From: Tissierellales bacterium
GTDB lineage: Bacteria; Bacillota; Clostridia; Tissierellales; Tissierellaceae
NCBI GenBank assembly: GCA_014360205.1
Contig: JACIXZ010000001.1
Location: 214,137 to 278,136, forward strand
Reading direction: 5' to 3'
DNA length: 64,000 nucleotides
Shown here: piece by piece, positions 51,462 to 60,616 of the stretch
Numbering within the stretch: the first letter of the stretch is position 1
Layout of the letters: each line of letters opens with the position of its first letter
Made by a program: the position numbers and the translations under genes
Notes under the pieces: model-generated
Told to the model about the DNA's origin: nothing
The model's database searches: none
Seen by the model: only the letters and a program-made list of their open reading frames with translations

Positions 51462-52678
51462 ATGAGGGTCTTACAAATTAATTCAGTGTGTGGCATTGGA
51501 AGTACAGGCAGAATTGCTACTGATATTCATAATATCTTAATTGAACAAGGACATGAAAGTTACATAGCTTTTGAAAGAGATAAACCTAAAAATTGTGAAA
51601 ATGCTATTAGAATTGGGAATGATATTGATTGTTACAAACATGTAGTAAAAACAAGATTATTTGATAGACATGGTTTTGGTTCAAAAAAGCCACAATTGAA
51701 TTTATCGAAAAAGTAAAAGACTTAGACCCTGATATAATCCATTTGCATAATATTCATGGATACTATATTAATATAGAATTACAATTTAACTATCTAAAGG
51801 AAGCTAATAAACCTGTTATTTGGACTTTACATGATTGCTGGCCTTTTACGGGTCATTGCGCCTATTTTGATTATATTGGTTGTGATAAATGGAAAATGGG
51901 CTGTTATGATTGCCCTCAAAAGAATAAATATCCATCTAGCTTATTTTTGGACATGTCAAAGAAAAATTACATAGAAAAAAAGAGAATATTTAATCAGATT
52001 GGGAATATAACAATTGTAACTCCATCAGAATGGCTAGCAAAACTTGTAAAAAATTCTTTTTTAAATAAATATGATATAAGAGTAATAAATAATGGTATTA
52101 ATTTAGATATATTTAAACCTACTATGAGTGATTTTAGAGTCAATTACAATATTGAAGATAAATTCATCATATTAGGAGTTGCTAATATATGGGATGAAAG
52201 AAAAGGGCTGAATTATTTTAAACAACTTTCTGACATAATTGATGATAGTATAAAAATAGTTTTGGTTGGACTAAGTGAAGAACAAAAGAATAATTTACCT
52301 AAAAACATTTTAGGAATAAACAAAACAAATAGCATCCAAGAATTAGCACAAATATATTCAAGTGCAGATGTTTTTGTTAATCCAACATTGGAAGATAATT
52401 TTCCTACAACAAATTTAGAAGCTCTATCTTGTGGAACACCAGTTATTACATTTAATACAGGCGGTAGTCCTGAGTGTGTAGATAATTCATGTGGATTTGT
52501 CGCAGATAAGGGAAATATAAATGATTTGCTTAAGTTAATACTTGAAATTAAATATAATGGGAAAGAAATATATACAAAACATTGTAGAAAAAGGGCTGAA
52601 GAAAAATACAGCAGGGATGATAGATATTTGGACTATATTGATTTATATAATAAAAAAAATTTACTAAGGAATGACTAA
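51462..52678 (+). pseudogene. Glycosyltransferase split by a -1 frameshift at A AAA AAG
   Basis: Frame 1 (51462-51716) begins MRVLQINSVCGIGSTGRIATDIHNIL, typical of WcaC/WbaZ-like family 4 enzymes. At 51683-51689 it reads A AAA AAG and runs to a stop. Slipping back one base there continues in the frame that holds LDPDIIHLHNIHGYYIN, PVIWTLHDCWPFTGHC, VTPSEWLAKLVKNS, ADVFVNPTLEDNFPTTNLEALSCGTPVITF and ends at 52678. Together about 405 residues, full length for the family. Either a one-base deletion in the A run inactivated it, or the slippery heptamer allows some full-length product. Confidence 0.8.
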
Positions 52679-52680
52679 AG

Positions 52681-53814
52681 ATGTATTATATTATTTTTTT
52701 TATATTAGTTTCACTTTGTTTAGGTTATGATAAAAATCATATTAAATTGAAGACCATGTTCATATTATTATTATTATTATCTTTTTTTAGATATGGTGTT
52801 GGAGCTGATTACTTTGCTTATTCATACTTATATAGCAGATTAAATAGCTCAATAATAAAAGAACTAGTATCTGGGTTAGACAATCAAGAAGTACTATTCA
52901 GACTGTTAGGTTCTAGTATAAAATCATTAGGAACTCCCTATCAGTTATATCTCATAATATTAGCATCGATAAATCTTTACTTTATCTATAAATTATGCAA
53001 AAAATATAGTTTAAATCCAAGAATATCGATTTTGATTTATTACTCATTCTATTATTTTGTTTGGACATTCAGTGGGCTTAGACAAGGGCTAACTATATCA
53101 ATAGGACTCTACTATTTATTAGAAGCTTTAGAAAAAGAAAGAATAAATAAATTAATTATAGTTACTATAATTTTGACATTTATTCATAGTTCTTCGATTA
53201 TTTTATTGCCGATGTATTTATTTTTAAAAAAAGATCATTCAAAGAGCATTATGATTTTACTATTGATTTTTAGTATTGGATTTGCACTATTACCACTAAA
53301 TATAGTTATAAATAGGTTTATAGGAGTCCCCATACTTAACAGAGTTGCACCTTATTTAGTTAGTGATGCCAGATTAATAAATATTTTTGATTTTCAAACC
53401 TTTGGGAGATTGTTTTTTGTAGGAATAATTTTATATTATTACGATAACAATTTTTCTATAAATTCAACTAGATTATTTTCAAAGAAACTCAACAACATGT
53501 ATTTGATAAGTATTATTTTATATTTTTTTCTAAAATCATCTGAGCTAACTGCTTCCAGAATAGCGATTTACGGAAGTCTTATAATTATTATTCAGTTAAG
53601 CAATTTCTTATACACATATAATAATAATAAGAATCGGATTTTATATTTTATATTTTTGATATTTATATCTTTTTTATACTTGAATAAGGAATTATTAGCT
53701 ATGAAATCGAGTTCAGGATTGATAACTGATTTTAATATATATGTTCCTTACACAAACATATTTAATAAAGAAAATTTTGTATTTATCAATCAATACTTTA
53801 AATTTTTACAATGA
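52681..53814 (+). CDS. EpsG/Wzy-family polysaccharide polymerase
   Basis: 377 residues with about ten hydrophobic segments. The motif FRYGVGADYFAYSYLY near the N-terminus and FSGLRQGLTISIGLYYLLEAL in the middle are signatures of the EpsG family, which polymerises repeat units on the outer face of the membrane. Starts 2 bases after the split glycosyltransferase. It may supply the polymerase function lost from the truncated gene at 49.1 kb. Confidence 0.85.
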   Translation: MYYIIFFILVSLCLGYDKNHIKLKTMFILLLLLSFFRYGVGADYFAYSYLYSRLNSSIIKELVSGLDNQEVLFRLLGSSIKSLGTPYQLYLIILASINLYFIYKLCKKYSLNPRISILIYYSFYYFVWTFSGLRQGLTISIGLYYLLEALEKERINKLIIVTIILTFIHSSSIILLPMYLFLKKDHSKSIMILLLIFSIGFALLPLNIVINRFIGVPILNRVAPYLVSDARLINIFDFQTFGRLFFVGIILYYYDNNFSINSTRLFSKKLNNMYLISIILYFFLKSSELTASRIAIYGSLIIIIQLSNFLYTYNNNKNRILYFIFLIFISFLYLNKELLAMKSSSGLITDFNIYVPYTNIFNKENFVFINQYFKFLQ

Positions 53815-54132
53815 TGTTATAACGTAAAGACATTGTTTTAAAATTTAGAAAGACATCAAAAAATTAAAAAGGTAAAGTATTCTATATAGTGGTTTTGTTT
53901 ATATTATCTGCTTGGTTTTTAATATACAGAACCTTATTTTTGATCATAATTACACACTGCTGACAAATATTATTTATTTAAAAAGCACTAAGATTAACAA
54001 GTTTTTGATAGATATATAAATAAGTTGACTCTGTAAACTAAACGTAAAAAATAGTACATCGTTTTATGTAATTGTATTAAAATATATTAAATTTCACCCT
54101 TATAATGATACTTGAGGGAATTTCAAAAAATA
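53815..54132. other. Gene-free, AT-rich stretch after the EpsG-like gene
   Basis: About 320 bases without an ORF, promoter or hairpin that I can support. It probably belongs to the insertion-sequence scar that follows. Confidence 0.4.
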
Positions 54133-54690
54133 TTAAGCTAAAATGAACAAAACTAAGCTATAAGAAGATATTTTGTTATCCTTATCAGTTAGGCTTAATA
54201 CAACAATTTGAGCTGGAGTTAGTTCGTTAAAAGATAGATGAGGTCTATTGAAATTATAAAAGAAGAATAACATACTAATTAAATTAATTGTATAGTCATA
54301 TGAATCGAAACTTTGCTTAGTTTTATACAAGGACAACATATACGTTTAAAGTCAGTTTTTCCAATAAGTTTAGACATAGATGCAAATAGAATAGAATTTG
54401 GTTTAGCAACGAGTAGTGAATGATTACACTTTTTAACATAGCATCTAAAATTAGAGTAAAAATCATAATTGCGTTGAGTAGTAATTGCTTTATTATAACC
54501 ATGGTAACAAGGGTAATTTTGCTTCTGTTTAGAAACTGGACTATCAGGTGCAATTTGATTGTTACAGTTATGACAGAGATATTTATGATGACCATATTTA
54601 TCTTAGCTATATCTATAAAACGAATGATTATTGTTGCACTTTGGATATTTATTGATACAATTCTTTGCATAAGGACATCATCCTTTCTAG
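54133..54690 (-). mobile_element. Internally deleted transposase remnant (zinc-ribbon DDE type)
   Basis: Minus-strand translation from about 54680 gives zinc-binding pieces (DKYGHHKYLCHNCNNQIAPD, KQNYPCYHGYNKAITT, NFRCYVKKCNHSLLVAKP, MSKLIGKTDFKRICCP). From 54339 it gives the C-terminal end (YNFNRPHLSFNELTPAQIV), characteristic of integrase-core transposases. The catalytic middle is missing. The large plus- and minus-strand ORFs drawn here are shadows. This is a second insertion-element scar in the locus. Confidence 0.65.
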
Positions 54691-54790
54691 GAGGTATTTG
54701 ATTTACTGCAAAAATATTGTAGCATAGAGAGCTTGGAGTCTTAAATTTTCATTTAAGGTTACAAAACGAATAAATTTAAATGGAGGTATT

Positions 54791-55936
54791 ATGAATATGG
54801 GAGATAACCATCTAAAATACGTTTGTTTTTATGATTGTTTTGAGAATTATAAAGAAAATAGGAATTATTTTTTATCTGCTACTAATAAGGTAGATTATAT
54901 AATTAGTTCACTAGTAAAAAATGGATATAAAGTTAAAATAGTATCCCCTAGCTGGACAAACAATAAATTTGTGCGTTATAAAGGAAAGAAGCATAAAATT
55001 TCCGAAAACGTAATGTTACAAACATTTTTTACAATTGATTTTGGCAAAGCAAAAGGGATAAAACAATTTGTTTCATTAATACAATTGTTTGTGTATTTAC
55101 TAAAGAATACTAAGAAAGATGAACCAATAATAGTTTATCATTCAATAGCATTGATATTACCAATAATATTGGCAAAAAAAATTAAGAAGTTTAGTTTGAT
55201 TTTAGAGGTTGAGGAAATATACAATCATGCCGTACAGTTATCAGTGTACAAAAAAAAGTTAGAGGATTATATTTTTACTTTAGCTGATAAATTTATTTTT
55301 TCCACGACATACTTAAATGAGACTATTAATGATTCGAAACCATATGTAGTAGTAAATGGAGTTTATAAAAAAGAGGAAAAAATAGTTCATAAAAAGGATG
55401 ATGAAAAGATTAACGTAGTATATTCAGGAACATTTGATCTTAACAAAGGTGGTGCATTGTCAGCAATTCATGCAGCTAAATTTCTAACAGACATTTATTG
55501 CTTACATATTTTAGGATTTGGCTCAGATGATGAAATAAAAGAAATAACAACTGAAATAAATAATATACAGGATAATTCTGAAGCAACAATTAAATTTGTT
55601 GGATTATTAAGGGGAAAAGAGTATATTGAATATCTACAATCATGTGATATAGGATTAAGTACACAATATAACAATGCTAGATTTAACGATACTTCTTTTC
55701 CATCTAAAATATTGACATATATGGCAAACGGATTAAGCGTTGTATCTTCACGAATAAAAACAGTTGAGGAATCAAGTGTTGGTAAATATTTATATTATTA
55801 TGATAACAATGATCCGGAAGAAATAGCACAAACAATTATGTCTGTGGATCTAAATTCAAAATTAAATACACAAGAAATTTTAGACTATCTTGATAATGAA
55901 TTTACTCAGAACATATTCAAGCTATTAAATCAGTAA
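54791..55936 (+). CDS. Glycosyltransferase, family 4-like
   Basis: 381 residues: KYVCFYDCFENYKENRNYFLSATNKVDYIISSLVKNGYKVKIVSPSW at the N-terminus (given here only as family flavour), then VVYSGTFDLNKGGALSAIHAAKFL, EATIKFVGLLRGKEYIEYLQ and GLSTQYNNARFNDTSFPSKILTYMANGLSVVSSRI in the donor-binding half. It lacks the usual EX7E spacing but follows GT-B logic. Start ATG 54791 after GGAGGT (ATG 54797 is the alternative). It is isolated between scars, last gene of the polysaccharide locus. Confidence 0.8.
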   Translation: MNMGDNHLKYVCFYDCFENYKENRNYFLSATNKVDYIISSLVKNGYKVKIVSPSWTNNKFVRYKGKKHKISENVMLQTFFTIDFGKAKGIKQFVSLIQLFVYLLKNTKKDEPIIVYHSIALILPIILAKKIKKFSLILEVEEIYNHAVQLSVYKKKLEDYIFTLADKFIFSTTYLNETINDSKPYVVVNGVYKKEEKIVHKKDDEKINVVYSGTFDLNKGGALSAIHAAKFLTDIYCLHILGFGSDDEIKEITTEINNIQDNSEATIKFVGLLRGKEYIEYLQSCDIGLSTQYNNARFNDTSFPSKILTYMANGLSVVSSRIKTVEESSVGKYLYYYDNNDPEEIAQTIMSVDLNSKLNTQEILDYLDNEFTQNIFKLLNQ

Positions 55937-56074
55937 TACTATTAAACATATCTAATCATCTGTATAATAAATTGAATAGTGAAACAAGAAATGAAAATTC
56001 TAGATCTAGCATGTAGGTAAACTATAAATATTAATGCAGGGGTTATTAATTATGAGTTAAATAGTTTGTAATTA

Positions 56075-57212
56075 GTATTAAGGAAAATGAATACGAAGAC
56101 ATCGATGTTTTATTTGGGGATTTGAGTCAAGGTGTGATTGAAGCAAAAAAGTCTGTTAATGAAGGCGCAAAGATAATTATCTCAAGAGGTGGAACTTACA
56201 GCATGATAAAAATGAATGTAGACATTCCTGTTGTGGAAATTGCTGTAACACCTTTTGACCTATTGAGAGGCTTTGTTGAGCTTAAAGGCTATAAAGATAA
56301 GATTGGCTTAGTAGGATATAAAAATGTAATATGGGGTTCAGACTTGATTAGTGAACTATTGGAATTAGATATAATAAAGATTGAGATAAATAGAGAAGAA
56401 AAAGCAGAAGAAGTAATAAAACCATATATAGACCAAGGCATAAAAGTATTTGTAGGAGATACTATCGGCAGTAGAGTTAGCAATAAATTAAATTGCAAAA
56501 GCTATGTAATAAAGTCTGGAGTAGATTCTCTAATAACAGCTATAAAAGAAGCTCAAAGAGTTCTTATGCTTTCTAAAAGAGAGCAGGAGAGGAGTGAAAG
56601 ATTTAAGGCAATAGTAGATTTTGTTCACGATGGAATAATTTCAATAGATGAAGATGAAAAAATAACACTGATAAACAATAAAGCTAAAGATATGTTTAAA
56701 TTAAATGATGATGTCATAGGTAAGAAAATAAGAGATGTTGTGCCATCAACTAGACTAGACATAGTGTTAAAAGAAAGAAAAGCTGAATTGGGGAAATTAC
56801 AAGAAGTAAATGGGCTAAAGATTGCGACAAACAGAGTACCCATAATAGTAGAAGCGCAAGCAAAGGGAGTAGTTTCTACATTTAATGATGTGACAGAACT
56901 TCAAGAGCTTGAGAATAGTTTGAGAATCATTTTGTCAAATAATAAGGAATGATTGAAAGAGCATGTATACTTGCAAATACTAACTTCATAGAAATATCAG
57001 ATATAAATATAGATAAAGAAGATAAATATGATTTTGAGAAAGAAATAGAAATAGAAACAAATGAGTTTAGAGTGGATCAATTTGTAAACTTAGATGAATT
57101 GAATAAGAGGTATATTGAATATGTATTGAAAAGAAAAAGTGGAAGTATGAAAGAAGCTTCAAAGATACTTGGAGTAGATAGAAGTACAATATGGAGAAAA
57201 TTAAAACAGTAG
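56075..57212 (+). pseudogene. PrpR-type sigma-54 activator lacking its AAA+ domain
   Basis: Frame 1 (about 56075-56952) encodes a PrpR N-terminal sensor domain (SQGVIEAKKSVNEGAKIIISRGGTYSMI; VVEIAVTPFDLLRG) and a PAS domain (AIVDFVHDGIISIDEDEKITLINNKAKDMF), ending after LENSLRIIL. Frame 2 (56949-57212) resumes at MIERACILANTNFIE, the very end of an AAA+ domain, and continues to a Fis-type helix-turn-helix (SMKEASKILGVDRSTIWRKLKQ). The about 230-residue ATPase with Walker A and the sigma-54 contact loop is gone, and the first about 20 codons are also missing. Probably once activated the adjacent acid-sugar genes. Confidence 0.85.
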
Positions 57213-57230
57213 TTGCACTATGAAACGATA

Positions 57231-57264
57231 AGAGTTGCATATTGCAACTCTTTTTATTTTTTTT
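57231..57264 (+). terminator. Strong rho-independent terminator after the regulator remnant
   Basis: AGAGTTGCA-TAT-TGCAACTCT followed by an almost pure T stretch of about 13 bases. It lies only 33 bases before the first codon of the UxaA-like ORF, leaving no room for a normal promoter between them. Confidence 0.9.
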
Positions 57265-57296
57265 GACTAAATAATACTCTATTTTAGTTCTAAATT

Positions 57297-58418
57297 GTGG
57301 GAATCAGAAATCACTTACTTATCATACATGCATCAGTTTGTGCAAGTGAAGTTGCAAAAGCTATTGCAGAAAGAGTCTATGGGGCAGTCTACATACCAAA
57401 TCAACATGGGTGTTGCCAAATTGGCCCAGATTTAGATTTGACTACAAAAGTACTCGTAAACTTTGGCAAAAATCCAAATGTCGGTGCTGCATTGGTCGTT
57501 GGATTAGGTTGCGAAGGTGTGCCTACAAAAAAGGTTTGCGAAGAGATCGCTAAGACTGGTAAAACATGTGATTATGTAGTAATTCAGGAAAACAAAGGCA
57601 CTCTGAATACGATTTCAATAGGGGTAAAAAAAGCTAGAGAGATGGCTGAAAAATTGAGTTTAATGGATAAAGAGGAAATAGATATTTCTGAGATAACTAT
57701 TGGAATTGAATGTGGTGGCTCAGACACTACATCTGGACTTGCATCTAATCCAGCTGTTGGATATGTATCCGATAAACTAGTAGATTTAAAAGGAACTTCA
57801 ATATTTTCGGAAACTACAGAGTTTATTGGTGCGGAGCATATATTAGCAAAGAGAGCTAGAAATGAAGAAGTAGCAAATAAGATAATAAAAATTGTATTAG
57901 ACTGCGAAAAGAAAGCAAATTCAATGGGAGTGGATTTAAGAAGTGGCCAACCTACTCCAGGAAATATAGAAGGTGGATTGACGACTATTGAAGAGAAATC
58001 GTTAGGTTGTATTTACAAGGGAGGTACAAGAGTTATAGAAGATGTATTAGCTTATGGCGATATGCCAAGTGGTAAAGGATTGTATATAATGGATACACCT
58101 GGACAAGATATTGAGTCTATCACAGGCATGTTAGCAGGTGGAGCGGTTTTAATTATATTTACTACAGGCAGAGGAACTCCTACGGGGTCTGCTATCGCTC
58201 CAGTTATAAAGGTATGTGGCAACCCAGAGTCTTATGAAAGAATGAAAGACAATATCGATGTAAATGCAGGTACAATTATTGAAGGCAATAAAACAATCTC
58301 AGAAGTTGGCGAAGAAATATTTTCAGAGATGCTTAATGTGATTAATGGCAAGTTTACAAAAGCAGAATCTCTTAATCATAGGGAGTTTGGTATTTATAAA
58401 ATGATATCTACATTTTAA
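57297..58418 (+). CDS. UxaA-family (altronate/galactarate dehydratase-like) large domain, N-terminus probably lost
   Basis: 373 residues: VGIRNHLLIIHASVCASEVA, NQHGCCQIGPD, VVGLGCEGVP, IGIECGGSDTTSGLASNPAVG and ITGMLAGGAVLIIFTTGRGTPTGSAIAPVIKV, with the cysteines that hold the Fe or Fe-S site. Family members start with about 17 more residues ending in GKVGIRN; here the GTG at 57297 is exactly that Val codon, a stop lies just before it, and no ribosome site is visible. With a terminator 33 bases upstream, the 5' end and promoter look deleted. It may be a pseudogene. Confidence 0.75.
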   Translation: MGIRNHLLIIHASVCASEVAKAIAERVYGAVYIPNQHGCCQIGPDLDLTTKVLVNFGKNPNVGAALVVGLGCEGVPTKKVCEEIAKTGKTCDYVVIQENKGTLNTISIGVKKAREMAEKLSLMDKEEIDISEITIGIECGGSDTTSGLASNPAVGYVSDKLVDLKGTSIFSETTEFIGAEHILAKRARNEEVANKIIKIVLDCEKKANSMGVDLRSGQPTPGNIEGGLTTIEEKSLGCIYKGGTRVIEDVLAYGDMPSGKGLYIMDTPGQDIESITGMLAGGAVLIIFTTGRGTPTGSAIAPVIKVCGNPESYERMKDNIDVNAGTIIEGNKTISEVGEEIFSEMLNVINGKFTKAESLNHREFGIYKMISTF

Positions 58419-58432
58419 TTGGAGGGTGAAAG

Positions 58433-59386
58433 ATGAAAATATTAAAAAGCATTCAAAAAATTCCAGGTGGATTAATGGTTGTACCACTATTACTAGGTGC
58501 TACTGTAAATACTTTAGTGCCACAAGCATTAGAAATTGGCGGATTTACCACGGCATTATTTAAGAATAGTGCTACTGCATTGATTGCATTATTTGTTTTA
58601 TGCAATGGTGCTCAAATAAATGTAAAACAAGCAGGAAAACCTTTGTATAAGGGTGTGGTTTTAACAGCTGTTAAATTCCTAGTAGGTGCTATAATAGGCT
58701 GGTTTGTGGGTAAAACCTATGGAAATGCAGGAGTATTAGGACTGACCCCACTTGCATTGGTAGGAGCTTTAACAAATTCTAATGGCGGTCTTTACGCTGC
58801 ATTAGCTGGACAATATGGAGATTCAACAGATGTTGGAGCTATTTCAATATTGTCTTTGAATGATGGGCCATTCTTTACAATGCTTGCTTTTGGAATCACT
58901 GGATTAGCAAATATACCATTCATGGCATTTATAGCTGTATTAGTGCCAATAGTTATAGGATTTATATTAGGAAATTTAGATGAGGACTTAAGAGAATTTT
59001 TAGGAAAAGGGACTACTCTATTGATTCCTTTCTTTGCATTTCCACTAGGAGCTGCACTAGATTTTAGAACAATTATTGAGGCAGGTTTGCCAGGCTTAGT
59101 ATTAGGAGTAATGGTAACAGTACTAACTGGTCTTGCAGGATATTTTGCATCAGGATTATTTGGAGAGAGAAAAGCAGTAGGAGCAGCCATTGGAACAACA
59201 GCCGGAAATGCTGTTGGCACGCCTGCAGCATTAGCATTAGCTGATCCAAGCCTGCAACCTTTTGTAGCATCATCTACAGCTCAAATCGCAGCAGCAGTTA
59301 TTGTAACAGCTATACTATGTCCTTTGCTGGTTTCATTCCTTGATAAGAGAAAATCAAATGGAAAAGGGGTTACAGTAAATGCTTAG
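58433..59386 (+). CDS. kdgT: 2-keto-3-deoxygluconate permease family transporter
   Basis: 317 residues, about ten membrane helices. KILKSIQKIPGGLMVVPLLLGATVNTLVPQ at the N-terminus, ALVGALTNSNGGLYAALAGQYGD and GTTAGNAVGTPAALALADPS are KdgT-family landmarks. KdgT imports 2-keto-3-deoxygluconate by proton symport; beside a DUF1537 kinase and PdxA2 it may import a four-carbon sugar acid instead (inference). Start ATG after GGAGGGTG. Confidence 0.92.
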   Translation: MKILKSIQKIPGGLMVVPLLLGATVNTLVPQALEIGGFTTALFKNSATALIALFVLCNGAQINVKQAGKPLYKGVVLTAVKFLVGAIIGWFVGKTYGNAGVLGLTPLALVGALTNSNGGLYAALAGQYGDSTDVGAISILSLNDGPFFTMLAFGITGLANIPFMAFIAVLVPIVIGFILGNLDEDLREFLGKGTTLLIPFFAFPLGAALDFRTIIEAGLPGLVLGVMVTVLTGLAGYFASGLFGERKAVGAAIGTTAGNAVGTPAALALADPSLQPFVASSTAQIAAAVIVTAILCPLLVSFLDKRKSNGKGVTVNA

Positions 59387-59398
59387 AGGTGGTTTGAC

Positions 59399-60616
59399 AT
59401 GGATAAAATTTTAATAATTGCAGATGACTTTACTGGCGCAAATGACACTGGAGTTCAGTTGAAAAAAAGGGGTTTAAATACTAAAGTTGTGTTAGAAGGA
59501 AATAGAATTGAAAATGATGGTTACTCTTATGTCTTAGACACAGAGTCTCGAGCTTTGATGAGCGATAAAGCAAAGCAAAAAATAAAAAATGAGTTGATCT
59601 CTGTAGACTTAAATAATTATGATTTGATTTACAAAAAAGTAGATTCAACGTTGAGAGGGAATATATCTGCTGAAATCAAAGCTATAGATGAATTATACAA
59701 TCCAAGTATTATAATATTTGCTCCAAGTTATCCAGACATAGGTAGAACTACAATAGATGGAATACATTTGGTTAATGGAAAAAGAATTACTCAAACAGAG
59801 TTCTCTAAGGATCCTAAAAAACCTGTATTGGAAGATAGATTAAAATATATATTTACTGATTATAGCATAGATGATGTGGAAGCTCACAAATTGAATGAGC
59901 TTAGAGAAGGTGATCTATATTTAAAGCACAAACACATCCATGTATTTGACATAGAAAACAATGATGATTTTAAAATATTGCTTGAAAAAGCTTTGACAAT
60001 TGACGAAAAGATTCTATGGGTGGGTTCAGCTGGATTAGCCAATGAACTATTTAAAAAGCTATTTCCTCAAAAAAGTGCTATTGCTGTAGTTGGTAGTTTA
60101 AGTGAAGTTAGTAAAGCACAAATGAGATATGCAAACGCTAAAGGGGTAGATATAGTAAAGATAGATATTAGCAAACTATTGCGAAATGATGATATTTCAA
60201 ATTATGTCGAAACGATTAGAAATTTAATTAAAGAAAACAAAGACATCATTGTGACATCGTCATATGATGATGAAGACTATCTTAATGCTATAAAAACAGG
60301 CGAAGAGTTGTCTATGAGTAGAGAAGACATAAGCTATTTTACTCAACAGATTTTGAGTAAAATTATAATTAATAGCATCCAAAACCTAGATATTAGTGGT
60401 TTGTTTATCACAGGGGGAGATACTGCTATAGAATTTATAAAGGCTACAAATGCTTCAGGATCTATAATTGAGGAAGAAGTGCTCACTGGGATACCTATGA
60501 TGAAAATGTGCGGAGGTATTTACAATGGCATGAAATTGATAACAAAGGCTGGAGCATTTGGAGACGAAAATGCATTAATATATTCATTAGAAAAAATCAA
60601 GGAAGTGAAAGAATGA
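59399..60616 (+). CDS. dtnK: Four-carbon acid sugar kinase (DUF1537, DtnK/OtnK-like)
   Basis: 405 residues. The N-terminal domain has IIADDFTGANDTGVQL and YKKVDSTLRGNISAEI; the C-terminal domain has LFITGGDTAIEFIKA and PMMKMCGGIYNGMKLITKAGAFGDENAL, the ATP-binding end of the family. DUF1537 kinases phosphorylate D-threonate, L-threonate, D-erythronate or related acids at C4. The next gene, a PdxA2-like dehydrogenase, fits the D-threonate route to dihydroxyacetone phosphate. Overlaps pdxA by ATGA. Confidence 0.92.
   Translation: MDKILIIADDFTGANDTGVQLKKRGLNTKVVLEGNRIENDGYSYVLDTESRALMSDKAKQKIKNELISVDLNNYDLIYKKVDSTLRGNISAEIKAIDELYNPSIIIFAPSYPDIGRTTIDGIHLVNGKRITQTEFSKDPKKPVLEDRLKYIFTDYSIDDVEAHKLNELREGDLYLKHKHIHVFDIENNDDFKILLEKALTIDEKILWVGSAGLANELFKKLFPQKSAIAVVGSLSEVSKAQMRYANAKGVDIVKIDISKLLRNDDISNYVETIRNLIKENKDIIVTSSYDDEDYLNAIKTGEELSMSREDISYFTQQILSKIIINSIQNLDISGLFITGGDTAIEFIKATNASGSIIEEEVLTGIPMMKMCGGIYNGMKLITKAGAFGDENALIYSLEKIKEVKE

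Noticed and set aside
54420-54701. Plus-strand hydrophobic ORF
   Set aside because: It is the shadow of the zinc-ribbon transposase remnant on the minus strand; no ribosome site.
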